DNA of 42,525 nucleotides from Rubrivivax benzoatilyticus JA2 = ATCC BAA-35 (lineage in GTDB: Bacteria > Pseudomonadota > Gammaproteobacteria > Burkholderiales > Burkholderiaceae_C). The stretch lies in contig NZ_AEWG01000144.1 in assembly GCF_000190375.1 (NCBI RefSeq), positions 1 through 42,525 of the forward strand, given 5' to 3'. Below are positions 7,924 to 16,351 of this stretch, in pieces; positions within the stretch are counted from its first letter, which is position 1; each line of letters opens with the position of its first letter. A model generated the notes under the pieces. That model saw only the letters and a list, made by a program, of their open reading frames with translations. It was not told the origin of the DNA and ran no database searches. A program made the position numbers and the translations under genes.

Positions 7924-9069
7924 TTACTTGATCCAGAGCCGCACGGCATCCCAGGCGCGGCCGAAGATGCCGGCCAGGCCCACCGGCTCGAGCACCTGCA
8001 GCGGGATCTCGGCCACCGGCGTGCCGCCGGCGGTCGTCACCTTCAGCGTGCCGACGCGCTGGCCCTGCTGCAGCGGCGCGACCAGCGGGTCGGTGCGCTG
8101 GATCGAGGTCTTCAGCTTGTCGCCTTCGCCGCGCGGCACGGCGACGAAGATCGCGCCCGGCGCGCCCAGGCGGGCTTCGGACTTGTTGCCCTTCCAGACC
8201 GGCACCGTGGCCACCGCCTTGCCGGCGTCGAACAGCCGGATCGCGTCCCAGGCGGCGTAGCCCCAGTTCAGCAGCTTCTGGCTCTCGTTGGCGCGGGCCT
8301 GCATCGAGGCCGTGCCCATCACCACCGACAGCAGCCGGCGCTTGCCGTTGGGCATGTCGCGCTGGGCGCTGGCCACGAGGCAGTAGCCGGCGGCTTCGGT
8401 GTAGCCGGTCTTCATGCCGTCGACGCTCGGGTCGCGGCCCAGCAGCAGGTTGCGGTTGTCCTGGCGGATGTTGTTGAACGCGAAGGCCCGCTCCGAGTAG
8501 ATCGGATAGAACTGCGGGTGGTCCTGGATGATGCGCGTGGCGATGTAGGCGATCTCACGCGGCGTCGTCTTGTGGCCGGCCTCGGTCAGCCCCGAGGGGT
8601 TGCGGAACTGGGTGTTCTTCAGCCCCCAGGCCTGGGCCTGCTTGTTCATCATCGCGACGAAGTTCTCGACCGTGCCGCCGACCGCCTCGGCCAGCGCGAC
8701 CGTCGCGTCGTTGCCGCTCTGCACGATCATGCCGCGCAGCAGTTCGTCGACGCGCGGCTGCATCCGGGTGTCGATGAACATCAGCGAGCCGCCGTACTTG
8801 CGCTCGTCCCAGGCGCGGGTGGACACCGGCACGCGCTGGTCCAGCGCCAGCTTGCCGTCGCGCACGGCGTTGAACACCAGGTAGGCGCTCATCAGCTTGG
8901 TCAGCGAGGCCGGGTCGGCCGGCGTGTCGGCGTCGCGTTCGGCGAGCACCTGGTTGGCGCTGACGTCGATCAGGATGTACTGGCGCGCGGCGACCTCGGG
9001 CGGCACCGGGGCCTGGGCGTGGGCGCCAGCCACGAAGAAGGCCAGCGCCAGGGACAGGAGTCGTTTCAT
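7924..9069 (-). CDS. dacC: Serine-type D-Ala-D-Ala carboxypeptidase (PBP5/6 family)
   Basis: 381 residues. It trims the terminal D-alanine from peptidoglycan pentapeptides in the periplasm. A signal peptide (MKRLLSLALAFFVAGAHAQ, cleavage near residue 18) precedes the penicillin-binding domain. The motifs SxxK (S55-L-T-K58), SGN (118-120) and KTG (220-222) are all present. The C-terminal domain (about 275-365) and a final helix (IFGRAWDAVRLWIK) fit the membrane-anchoring amphipathic tail of PBP5-type enzymes. The ATG at 9069 was chosen because it begins the signal peptide. The symbol is the family name in common use; dacA would be equally apt. Confidence 0.94.
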   Translation of the reverse strand: MKRLLSLALAFFVAGAHAQAPVPPEVAARQYILIDVSANQVLAERDADTPADPASLTKLMSAYLVFNAVRDGKLALDQRVPVSTRAWDERKYGGSLMFIDTRMQPRVDELLRGMIVQSGNDATVALAEAVGGTVENFVAMMNKQAQAWGLKNTQFRNPSGLTEAGHKTTPREIAYIATRIIQDHPQFYPIYSERAFAFNNIRQDNRNLLLGRDPSVDGMKTGYTEAAGYCLVASAQRDMPNGKRRLLSVVMGTASMQARANESQKLLNWGYAAWDAIRLFDAGKAVATVPVWKGNKSEARLGAPGAIFVAVPRGEGDKLKTSIQRTDPLVAPLQQGQRVGTLKVTTAGGTPVAEIPLQVLEPVGLAGIFGRAWDAVRLWIK

Positions 9070-9088
9070 CGGGAAGGAATGGGGTGGG

Positions 9089-9706
9089 TCAGCGGTGCCA
9101 GGCACCGACGACGATCTGCTTGAGCAGCGTGAGCTGCCCGTGGAAGAAGTGGCCGGCGCCAGGCACCACCGTCAGCGGCAACGACTGGGGACGCGCCCAG
9201 TCGAGCACCGCCGCCAGCGGCACGACCTCGTCGGCCTCGCCGTGGATCACGACGCTGTCCTGAGGCACCGGCGCGGCGCGAAAGTTCCGCACCGCCGGCG
9301 CGACCAGCACCTGGCGCTCGACCGGCGTGCCGGCGTCGGCCAGGCGCGCAGCCAGCTGCGTGGCGATCGCGCCGCCGAAGGAGAAGCCGCCGACGGCCAG
9401 CGGCAGCGACGGGTCACGGAAGGCGGTGGCGACGGCCAGCGCGTCGTCGAGCTCGCCGACGCCGGCATCCCATTCACCGCCGGAGCCGCCGACGCCTCGG
9501 AAGTTGAAGCGCACCGCGCGATAGCCCAGCTGGACGAACGCCCGCGCCAGCGTCTGCACGACCTTGTTGTCCATCGTGCCGCCGTGCAGCGGATGCGGGT
9601 GGCAGAGCACGGCCACGCCGCGCAGGCCGGCTGCGGGAGCGTCGATCGCGACGTCCAGCGCGCCGGCCGGGCCGGGGATCGCCCGGCGCTCGGTGGCCGA
9701 GTTCAT
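9089..9706 (-). CDS. Alpha/beta hydrolase (COG2945-like)
   Basis: 205 residues, a compact alpha/beta hydrolase. Visible features are CHPHPLHGGTMDNKVV near the N-terminus, a family hallmark, FNFRGVGGS, the nucleophile elbow GFSFGGA (S109), D159 in GEADEVVP and H186 in GAGHFFHG. These complete a Ser-Asp-His triad. There is no signal peptide, so it is cytoplasmic, and the substrate is unknown. The ATG overlaps the ferredoxin stop in an ATGA arrangement, and the dacC ATG lies 19 bases downstream. Confidence 0.9.
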   Translation of the reverse strand: MNSATERRAIPGPAGALDVAIDAPAAGLRGVAVLCHPHPLHGGTMDNKVVQTLARAFVQLGYRAVRFNFRGVGGSGGEWDAGVGELDDALAVATAFRDPSLPLAVGGFSFGGAIATQLAARLADAGTPVERQVLVAPAVRNFRAAPVPQDSVVIHGEADEVVPLAAVLDWARPQSLPLTVVPGAGHFFHGQLTLLKQIVVGAWHR

Positions 9707-10029
9707 CGGCCGACGTCGGGGGGCAGCATCAGGCGCTCGACGGGCCGCCCGTTTTTCAGGTGCGACTCGACGATCTCGTCGATGTCCTCGCGGTCGACGT
9801 AGGTGTACCAGGTGCCTTCGGGGTAGACCACGGCCACCGGGCCGCCGGCGCAGCGGTCCAGGCAGCCGGCCTTGTTGACGCGCACGCCGCCGGCGCCGGC
9901 CAGGCCTTCGGCCTTGACACGCGCCTTGCAGTGATCGAACGCCTCCTGCGCGCCATGGCGGGCGCAGCTCGACTCTCCGGCGGGCCGCTCGTTGAGGCAG
10001 AAGAAGATGTGATGCCGGAAATAGCTCAT
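9703..10029 (-). CDS. (2Fe-2S) thioredoxin-like ferredoxin domain protein
   Basis: 108 residues from the ATG at 10029. The thioredoxin-like [2Fe-2S] ferredoxin family is shown by C11 in FFCLNERP, C22 in SSCARHG, then C56 and C60 in AGCLDRC, the expected four ligands, followed by GPVAVVYPEGTWY. C34 is extra. It is a likely electron carrier with unknown partner. The start follows a TACAAT hexamer by only 6 bases, suggesting a leaderless message. It heads the run hydrolase-dacC-dat-DUF493-lipB-lipA and overlaps the hydrolase by 4 bases. Confidence 0.92.
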   Translation of the reverse strand: MSYFRHHIFFCLNERPAGESSCARHGAQEAFDHCKARVKAEGLAGAGGVRVNKAGCLDRCAGGPVAVVYPEGTWYTYVDREDIDEIVESHLKNGRPVERLMLPPDVGR

Positions 10030-10035
10030 GGCGGG

Positions 10036-10041
10036 ATTGTA
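10036..10041 (-). promoter_or_regulatory. -10 element placed for a leaderless start of the ferredoxin gene
   Basis: TACAAT on the minus strand ends 6 bases before the ATG at 10029. The expected start site falls on the ATG. Confidence 0.55.
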
Positions 10042-10075
10042 GGCACCGCCCCCGGCACGGCCGGCGCGCGGGGCC

Positions 10076-11191
10076 TCAGTCGCGGCTGGCCAGACGACCC
10101 AGCAGCCAGCCGCCCGCGGCATACGGCCAGAGCCAGCCGATCCACTGCGCCAGCCCGTGGAAACGCACGAAACGCCCCTGCTCCCAGCTCTGCAGGCTGT
10201 CGGCGAAATACGGGTCGGCAGGCGCCTGCGCGACCAGCGTCACCAGCACCGTGAGCACCACCAGCCCCAGGCCGCAGGCGACGCGGCGCCCCACCGGCGC
10301 GAGCAGCAGCGCGCCGCCGGCCGCGGCCAGCAAGGCCGGGCCCACCATCGGCGTCAGCCAGGCCAGTGCATGTTGCGGGCCGAAGTTCAGCAACGTCGAC
10401 AGCGTCATCGTCGCCGCAGCCAGCGCCAGCGCGCCGGCGGCCAGCACCACGCGCCGCCAGCCCGGCGCGACGACCGAGTAGGCCACCAGACAGGGCGCCA
10501 GCAGGCCCAGCGCCGTGACCGCGCCTTCGGCCGGCGGCCACAGGCGCTCGCCGGGCGTCGGCACCGCGGCCAGCATCTCGTAGACCGGGTCGGCCCAGGG
10601 CACTTCGTCGAGCCAGTCGAGCGCATAGCCGCGCAGGCGTTCGCCGAACTGGCCCAGGCCCAGCGGCACCGGCGCCGGGAACAGCAGCCCCAGCGGCCAC
10701 AGCGCCAGCAACGCCAGCGCCCCCGCGCTGCGCGGCACGAACCAGCGCTGGCGCAGCCCGTGCCAGCGGTCGATCAGCCCGGCGGCATGCAGCGCCGCAC
10801 CGGCCAGCGCGCCGACGGCGCCGCCGGCCGAATTGAGCGCGAAGTCCTTCAGCGACGGGTGGCGCGTCGGCAGGAACTGCTGCGTGACCTCCGCGCCGTA
10901 GGACAGCGCCGCAGGCAGCACCAGGCCCAGCGCCAGCGACGGCAGCGGCGCCCAACCGCTGCGCCGTGCGGCGATCAGCAGCAGCGCGCCCAGCGGCACG
11001 TAGCCGACGAAGTTGGACCAGTCGTCGAACGGCGTCACCCAGCGCGGCCAGGGCAGCGCCAGAAGCGCCGTCAGCTCCTGCCCCGGCGGCCAACGCCAGC
11101 CCTCGAACGGGAACAGGCTGGCGTAGACGATCAGCGCCGCGAACGCCGCCGCCAGCGGCGTGGCCGAGCTGCGGTGACGGTCGCTCGTCAC
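10076..11191 (-). CDS. VanZ-like family membrane protein
   Basis: 371 residues, strongly hydrophobic. The N-terminal part (about 15-135) carries the VanZ-like pattern: ASLFPFEGW, DDWSNFVGYVPLGALL, then YGAEVTQQFLPTRHPSLKDFALNSAGGAVGAL. The rest adds about five more membrane segments and a soluble stretch near residues 160-205. It is longer than simple VanZ proteins (about 120-200 residues). VanZ itself gives low-level teicoplanin resistance, but members of this family in Proteobacteria have no known function. The start lies 16 bases after hemJ on the same strand, so the two may be co-transcribed. Confidence 0.85.
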   Translation of the reverse strand: MTSDRHRSSATPLAAAFAALIVYASLFPFEGWRWPPGQELTALLALPWPRWVTPFDDWSNFVGYVPLGALLLIAARRSGWAPLPSLALGLVLPAALSYGAEVTQQFLPTRHPSLKDFALNSAGGAVGALAGAALHAAGLIDRWHGLRQRWFVPRSAGALALLALWPLGLLFPAPVPLGLGQFGERLRGYALDWLDEVPWADPVYEMLAAVPTPGERLWPPAEGAVTALGLLAPCLVAYSVVAPGWRRVVLAAGALALAAATMTLSTLLNFGPQHALAWLTPMVGPALLAAAGGALLLAPVGRRVACGLGLVVLTVLVTLVAQAPADPYFADSLQSWEQGRFVRFHGLAQWIGWLWPYAAGGWLLGRLASRD

Positions 11192-11207
11192 GCGTGCGAA
11201 GCGCCCG

Positions 11208-11636
11208 CTAGAAGGGCTTGACGACGACCAGCACGACGATCGCCACGAACAGGATCACCGTGACTTCGTTGAAGACGCGGAACCACTTGTGCGAACGCTT
11301 GTTGGCCGAGTTCTCGAAGTCCTTCAGCACGCGGCGGCAGAACTCCTGGTAGACGAGGATGCCCGCCACCAGCGTCAGCTTGGCGTGCAGCCAGCCGGCG
11401 CCGGCGCCGATGCCGAAGTGCAGCCACAGCAGCAGCCCCAGCACGAAGGCCGGGACCATCAGGATCATCATGAAGCGGTACAGCTTGCGCGCCATCAGCA
11501 GCAGGCGCTCGCGCTCGGCGTGGCTGTCCGGCGGCACCATCGCCAGGTTGACGAACAGACGCGGCAGGTAGAACAGCCCGGCGAACCAGCTCGCCACGAA
11601 GATGATGTGGAAGGCCTTGACCCAGAGGTAGCTCAT
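11208..11636 (-). CDS. hemJ: Protoporphyrinogen IX oxidase HemJ (CopD/UPF0093 family)
   Basis: 142 residues with four membrane helices. HemJ oxidises protoporphyrinogen IX to protoporphyrin IX in the inner membrane. Hallmarks are the N-terminal YLWVKAFHIIFVASWFAGLFYLPRLFVN region (shown in part: H10 in VKAFHIIF, then FYLPRLFV), GWLHAKLTLV with K87, and RVFNEV near residue 120. I chose the ATG at 11636 because it gives the family N-terminus. The same frame stays open to 11786, but that part runs through a strong terminator hairpin and is not HemJ-like. A CATAAT hexamer 6 bases before the ATG suggests a leaderless mRNA. The nearby hemB supports the heme assignment. Confidence 0.9.
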   Translation of the reverse strand: MSYLWVKAFHIIFVASWFAGLFYLPRLFVNLAMVPPDSHAERERLLLMARKLYRFMMILMVPAFVLGLLLWLHFGIGAGAGWLHAKLTLVAGILVYQEFCRRVLKDFENSANKRSHKWFRVFNEVTVILFVAIVVLVVVKPF

Positions 11637-11642
11637 CGGGCC

Positions 11643-11648
11643 ATTATG
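11643..11648 (-). promoter_or_regulatory. -10 element placed for a leaderless start of hemJ
   Basis: CATAAT on the minus strand lies 6 bases before the hemJ ATG. A weak TTTTCA 16 bases further upstream could serve as -35. No Shine-Dalgarno sequence is possible in between. Confidence 0.55.
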
Positions 11649-11666
11649 GCGGGCGCCACGAGGCTG

Positions 11667-11698
11667 AAAAAAGGAGGCCCCGGCGCGGAGCCGGGGCC
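11667..11698 (-). terminator. Rho-independent terminator between the hemB side and hemJ
   Basis: On the minus strand a perfect 9-base stem GGCCCCGGC/GCCGGGGCC with a 5-base loop (11698 to 11676) is followed by TCC and six T residues (72 to 67). This is the best intrinsic terminator shape on the minus strand here. It ends 31 bases before the hemJ ATG, so it must act on an RNA started further right, although no minus-strand protein gene lies there. Confidence 0.75.
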
Positions 11699-11785
11699 AG
11701 CAAGCCTTATCGCTGTCATCACGGTAAGGCACCTGCTCAGGGAGGAAAAGCAGGGAATGACCACCGCGCGTGCGGCTATCATTCA
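11667..11785 (-). ncRNA. Candidate small RNA or attenuator leader upstream of hemJ
   Basis: A plausible promoter (TTGGCT at 11821 to 11816, 18-base spacer, TAAAGT at 11797 to 11792) would start RNA near 11785. About 119 bases later comes the intrinsic terminator. In between are two further inverted repeats: 11732-11754 (CCTGCT/AGCAGG) and 11704-11730 (GCCTTA/TAAGGC). It could be an independent small RNA or, if terminator read-through is regulated, a leader controlling hemJ. It does not resemble 6S, 4.5S or tmRNA to me. The assignment rests on structure and promoter only. Confidence 0.4.
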
Positions 11786-11787
11786 TC

Positions 11788-11808
11788 GGTCACTTTAGCA
11801 GAGTGACC
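11788..11808. promoter_or_regulatory. Perfect inverted repeat, possible operator
   Basis: Seven-base arms GGTCACT and AGTGACC flank TTAGCAG. The repeat covers the -10 (TAAAGT) of the minus-strand promoter proposed for the hemJ-side RNA, and it lies about 75 bases before the hemB start on the plus strand. Its position suggests binding of a dimeric regulator. No cognate regulator is encoded next to it. Confidence 0.45.
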
Positions 11809-11853
11809 GGCGAAGAGCCAACCGAAATCCGTCGGGCCTTCGCAGGCGTGTGA

Positions 11854-12885
<1,032 letters not shown>

Positions 12886-12895
12886 TCCCGCCCGC

Positions 12896-13972
12896 ATGCG
12901 GGTCTTCCACGTCGGCGCGCCGGGCTTCCGCGAACTCGACGCGCTGCCGCAGGCGCTGCCGGCCGAGGGCTTCCTCTGGATCGGCAGCGCACGCCGCGTC
13001 TTCGAGCTCGGCCAGGCCGATCTCCAGGCGGCGCTGCAGCGCTGGGGCCTCGGGGCGCTGGTCGACCTGCACGTCTCGGACCTGCTGAACCACCAGCTGC
13101 CGAGCCACTACGACTACACCTCCTGGTACGACCTGCTGGTCTTCCGGCGGCTGGCCGCCGCCGCCGGCAGCGAGGACCTGTTCGTCGACGACGAACACGG
13201 CACGATGGCCAGCGCCGAACGCGCGCTGCGTGCGATCGACACCAGCCCGGTCGGCTTCGCCGTCTTCGACCGCGTGCTGATCACCGTGCACCCGACCGAC
13301 TGCGCCGTGCGCGAGCACTTCGCCACGCGCCTGGCCGGCGCCGGCACGCGCCTGCCGGCCAGCCCGGCGGACCTGATGCTGCGCATGGTCAACCACATGG
13401 TCGACAGCTACCTCGACCTGCGCCGGCTGCTGACGCGCCAGCTCGGCTACCTGCAGCAGCGCCTGCTCGACCCGAAGAGCCGCTTCGGCGACTGGAGCGT
13501 GCTGCTGCAGTCGCGCACCGCGCTGCACACGCTGGAGGACACCTGCGAGGACCAGCGCAGCGCGGTGCAGGAGTGGGTCGACGCGCTCGACGAATGGCCC
13601 GAACCCGCCGAAGCCGCGGCCCAGCGCGAGCGCGAGCTGCTGCGCGTGCGCTCGCGCGACGTGCTCGAACACGTCGAACGTGTGCTCTCGCACGTGCGCC
13701 GGCTCGAGCACTCGGCCGAGACCGCGGTGCAGATGCACTTCTCGGCGGTGGCGCACCGCACCAACGACATCATGCGCACGCTGACGGTGCTGACCGCCGT
13801 CTTCCTGCCGCTGAACCTGATCACCGGCTTCTTCGGCATGAACTTCGACATGCTGCCGCTGGTGCACTCGAGCAACGGCATCTGGGTCGCGATCTGGCTG
13901 ATGCTGGCCGTCGGCGTCGGGCTGGCGGTGTTCTTCTGGCGCAAGCGCTACCTCGGCGAACAGCGCCGCTGA
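12896..13972 (+). CDS. CorA-type magnesium/cobalt transporter (MIT family)
   Basis: 358 residues. The large N-terminal cytoplasmic domain (about 1-285) is followed by two closely spaced membrane helices. The pore signature GMN is at 314-316 in GFFGMNFDML, and the C-terminus is basic (FFWRKRYL), as in CorA. Divergent members such as ZntB export zinc, so the ion is not certain. The gene starts 10 bases after hemB, a magnesium-type enzyme. A supply link is tempting but only inferred. The ATG at 12896 follows the hemB stop closely. Confidence 0.93.
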   Translation: MRVFHVGAPGFRELDALPQALPAEGFLWIGSARRVFELGQADLQAALQRWGLGALVDLHVSDLLNHQLPSHYDYTSWYDLLVFRRLAAAAGSEDLFVDDEHGTMASAERALRAIDTSPVGFAVFDRVLITVHPTDCAVREHFATRLAGAGTRLPASPADLMLRMVNHMVDSYLDLRRLLTRQLGYLQQRLLDPKSRFGDWSVLLQSRTALHTLEDTCEDQRSAVQEWVDALDEWPEPAEAAAQRERELLRVRSRDVLEHVERVLSHVRRLEHSAETAVQMHFSAVAHRTNDIMRTLTVLTAVFLPLNLITGFFGMNFDMLPLVHSSNGIWVAIWLMLAVGVGLAVFFWRKRYLGEQRR

Positions 13973-13985
13973 ATCCCGTTCTCCG

Positions 13986-14867
13986 ATGAGCCGCCCGACA
14001 CGCCGCCAGCTGGCGGTCCTGCTGCTGCTGACCCTGATCTGGGGCCTGAACTGGCCGGTGATGAAACTCGGCGTCAGCGGCTTCCCGCCGTTGTCCTTCC
14101 GCGCCGTGTCGATGCTCGCCGGGCTGCCGCTGTTCGGCCTGGCGCTGCTGGCGCTGCGCGTGCCGCTGGCGCTGCCGCGCGAGCACTGGGGCGAGCTGCT
14201 GCGGCTGACGGTGTCCAACATGCTGGTCTGGCACGTCGTCGTGATCCTCGCGATCCCGTCGCTGAGCTCGGGGCGCGCGGCGATCCTCGGCTACTCGATG
14301 CCGGTGTTCGCGGCGCTGTGGGGCCGCTGGCTGTTCGGCGACCGGCTGGGCTGGCGCCAGCTCGCCGGCGTCGCCGCCGCCGGGCTGGGTGTCGTGCTGC
14401 TGCTGGCGCACGAGGCCGGCCGCCTGGCCGGCGCGCCCTGGGCGGCCGCGGCGATGCTGCTGGCCGCGGCGACCTGGGCCTACGGCACGCATCGCCTGCG
14501 GCGCAGCACGATCCCGGTGCCGCTGCTCGCGGTGGCGTTCTGGATGACGGTCGTGACGACCGCCGTGATGAGCGTGCTGGCACTGGCCTTCGAGTCGCAC
14601 AGCTGGACCCTGCCGTCGGCGCCGGTGGCCTGGGCCATCGCCTACAACGCCGTCGGCGTGTTCTGCTTCGCGCAGGCGGCCTGGTTCTACCTGGCGCGCA
14701 CGCTGCCGCCGGTGGCCAGCTCGATCAGCGTGATGATGATCCCGGTGCTGGGCACCTTCTCCGGCGCGCTGGTGCTCGGCGAGACGCTGCACTGGCAGGA
14801 CTTCGCGGCGATGCTGCTGATCGTCGCGGCGATCGCCTCGGTGCTGATGCGGCCGAAGGCCGGCTGA
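13986..14867 (+). CDS. EamA/DMT family transporter
   Basis: 293 residues with about ten hydrophobic segments arranged as two EamA repeats (about 10-140 and 150-288). Family signs are the start LTLIWGLNWPVMKLG, the segment GRAAILGYSMPVFAALWG at the end of the first repeat, and SISVMMIPVLGTFSGALVLGE in the second (positions about 240-260). It probably exports a small metabolite; the substrate is unknown. It starts 13 bases after the CorA gene. Its TGA and the ybeY TGA on the other strand abut as the palindrome TGATCA. Confidence 0.92.
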   Translation: MSRPTRRQLAVLLLLTLIWGLNWPVMKLGVSGFPPLSFRAVSMLAGLPLFGLALLALRVPLALPREHWGELLRLTVSNMLVWHVVVILAIPSLSSGRAAILGYSMPVFAALWGRWLFGDRLGWRQLAGVAAAGLGVVLLLAHEAGRLAGAPWAAAAMLLAAATWAYGTHRLRRSTIPVPLLAVAFWMTVVTTAVMSVLALAFESHSWTLPSAPVAWAIAYNAVGVFCFAQAAWFYLARTLPPVASSISVMMIPVLGTFSGALVLGETLHWQDFAAMLLIVAAIASVLMRPKAG

Positions 14868-15311
14868 TCAGCCGCGCGCGTAGGGGTCGGCGAAACCCAG
14901 CGCCGCGAGCAGCTCGGTCTCGCGCGCTTCCATCGCCTCGGCCTCGCCGTCGTCCTCGTGGTCCCAGCCCTGGGCGTGCAGCGTGCCGTGCACCAGCAGG
15001 TGGGCGTAGTGCGCCTCCAGCGTGACGCCCTGCTCGGCGGCTTCGCGCTCGACGACCGGCGCACAGAGGACCAGGTCGGCGACGACCTCGGGCTCGTGCT
15101 CGTAGTCGAAGGTCAGCACGTTGGTCGCGTAGTCCTTGCCGCGGTAATCGCGGTTGAGCGTGCGGCCCTCGTCCTCGTCGACGATGCGCACCGCGATGCG
15201 GCCGTTGGATTCGAGCGCCGTGCGCACGAAGCGCGCGACGCGGTGGCGCGCCAGCGCGCCGCGGTGGCGGGCGTCGGCGAACTGCAGCGACAGTTGGAGT
15301 TCAGGCTTCAC
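14868..15311 (-). CDS. ybeY: Endoribonuclease YbeY (rRNA maturation factor)
   Basis: 147 residues. YbeY is a zinc-dependent RNase involved in 16S rRNA 3' maturation and ribosome quality control. The metal motif [11 protein letters not shown] supplies H108, H112 and H118. [15 protein letters not shown] in the middle is the family signature. It overlaps the end of phoH by 11 bases, the conserved phoH(ybeZ)-ybeY pairing. The next genes of the E. coli order (corC, lnt) are not found here. Confidence 0.96.
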   Translation of the reverse strand: MKPELQLSLQFADARHRGALARHRVARFVRTALESNGRIAVRIVDEDEGRTLNRDYRGKDYATNVLTFDYEHEPEVVADLVLCAPVVEREAAEQGVTLEAHYAHLLVHGTLHAQGWDHEDDGEAEAMEARETELLAALGFADPYARG

Positions 15312-16305
15312 GCGGCTCCCGGGCGGCGTCGTAGGCCTCGACGATGCGCGCCACCAGCGGGTGGCGCACGACGTCGGCGGCGGTGAAATCGGTGAACGCG
15401 ATGCCCGGCACGCGCTTGAGGATGTGCCGCGCCTCGACCAGGCCGCTGGCCATGCCCTTGGGCAGGTCGACCTGGCTGACGTCGCCGGTGACGACGCACT
15501 TGCTGCCGAAGCCGATGCGCGTGAGGAACATCTTCATCTGCTCGCGCGTCGTGTTCTGGGCCTCGTCGAGGATCACGAACGCGTGGTTGAGCGTGCGCCC
15601 GCGCATGAAGGCCAGCGGCGCGATCTCGATCTGGCCGCGCTCGAAGGCCTTGGTGACGCGGTCGAAACCCATCAGGTCGTAGAGCGCGTCGTACAGCGGG
15701 CGCAGGTAGGGGTCGACCTTCTGCGCCAGGTCGCCGGGCAGGAAACCCAGGCGCTCGCCGGCCTCGACGGCCGGGCGCGTCAGCACGATGCGCTGCACGC
15801 CGTGGCGCTCGAGCGCGTCGACGGCGCAGGCCACGGCGAGAAAGGTCTTGCCGGTGCCGGCCGGGCCGATGCCGAAGGTGATGTCGTGCGACAGGATCTG
15901 GCGCAGGTACTGCACCTGGTTGGGCGTGCGGCCGACGAGGTCGGCATGGCGCGTGTGCAGCACGATGCGCTCGGCGCCGCCGTCAGCCGGCGTGCCGGGC
16001 GCGGGCGGCGGCATCGCGCCGGCTTCGGCCAGCGCGAGCTGCAGCCGGCGTTCGCCGATCGGCGCTTCGGCCAGCGCGTACAGCCGGTCGAGCAGCGCGA
16101 CGGCGCGTTCGACCGCGGCGCGTGCGCCGTCGATGCGGAAGCTGTCGTCGCGGCGCGCGAGCGTCACGCCGAGGCCGGCCTCGATGGCGCGCAGATGCGC
16201 GTCGAGCGGGCCGCAGAGATGGGCGAGCCGACGGTGGTCGGCCGGGGCGAGCGTGTGGCGGCGGATCAAGCGGCGAGGATGCGGGGGGACGGCAGGAAGC
16301 GCCAT
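15301..16305 (-). CDS. ybeZ: PhoH-like ATPase (YbeZ)
   Basis: 334 residues from the ATG at 16305. The PhoH-like P-loop ATPase shows Walker A GPAGTGKT (147-154), a Walker B region VILDEAQN near residue 230, and the [12 protein letters not shown] segment ahead of the ATPase core. The N-terminal 110 residues contain the KH-like region common in this family. It partners with YbeY in RNA metabolism. The frame is open far upstream (to 16989), but that extension is antisense to the sensor kinase, so the start close to the divergent promoter region is preferred. Confidence 0.93.
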   Translation of the reverse strand: MALPAVPPHPRRLIRRHTLAPADHRRLAHLCGPLDAHLRAIEAGLGVTLARRDDSFRIDGARAAVERAVALLDRLYALAEAPIGERRLQLALAEAGAMPPPAPGTPADGGAERIVLHTRHADLVGRTPNQVQYLRQILSHDITFGIGPAGTGKTFLAVACAVDALERHGVQRIVLTRPAVEAGERLGFLPGDLAQKVDPYLRPLYDALYDLMGFDRVTKAFERGQIEIAPLAFMRGRTLNHAFVILDEAQNTTREQMKMFLTRIGFGSKCVVTGDVSQVDLPKGMASGLVEARHILKRVPGIAFTDFTAADVVRHPLVARIVEAYDAAREPREA

Positions 16306-16337
16306 TGTCGCAGCGCCGCCGGGCCGGCGGCATGCCT

Positions 16338-16343
16338 CAGAAT
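16338..16343 (+). promoter_or_regulatory. -10 element placed for a leaderless start of the sensor kinase
   Basis: CAGAAT lies 8 bases before the ATG at 16352, in the 46-base gap between divergent phoH and the kinase. No clear -35 is visible. Confidence 0.45.
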
Positions 16344-16351
16344 CGGTCGAC

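Noticed and set aside
11637..11786. A 50-residue N-terminal extension of HemJ starting at 11786
   Set aside because: The extension reads through a perfect terminator hairpin and T-run and is not found in the family; the ATG at 11636 gives the canonical start.
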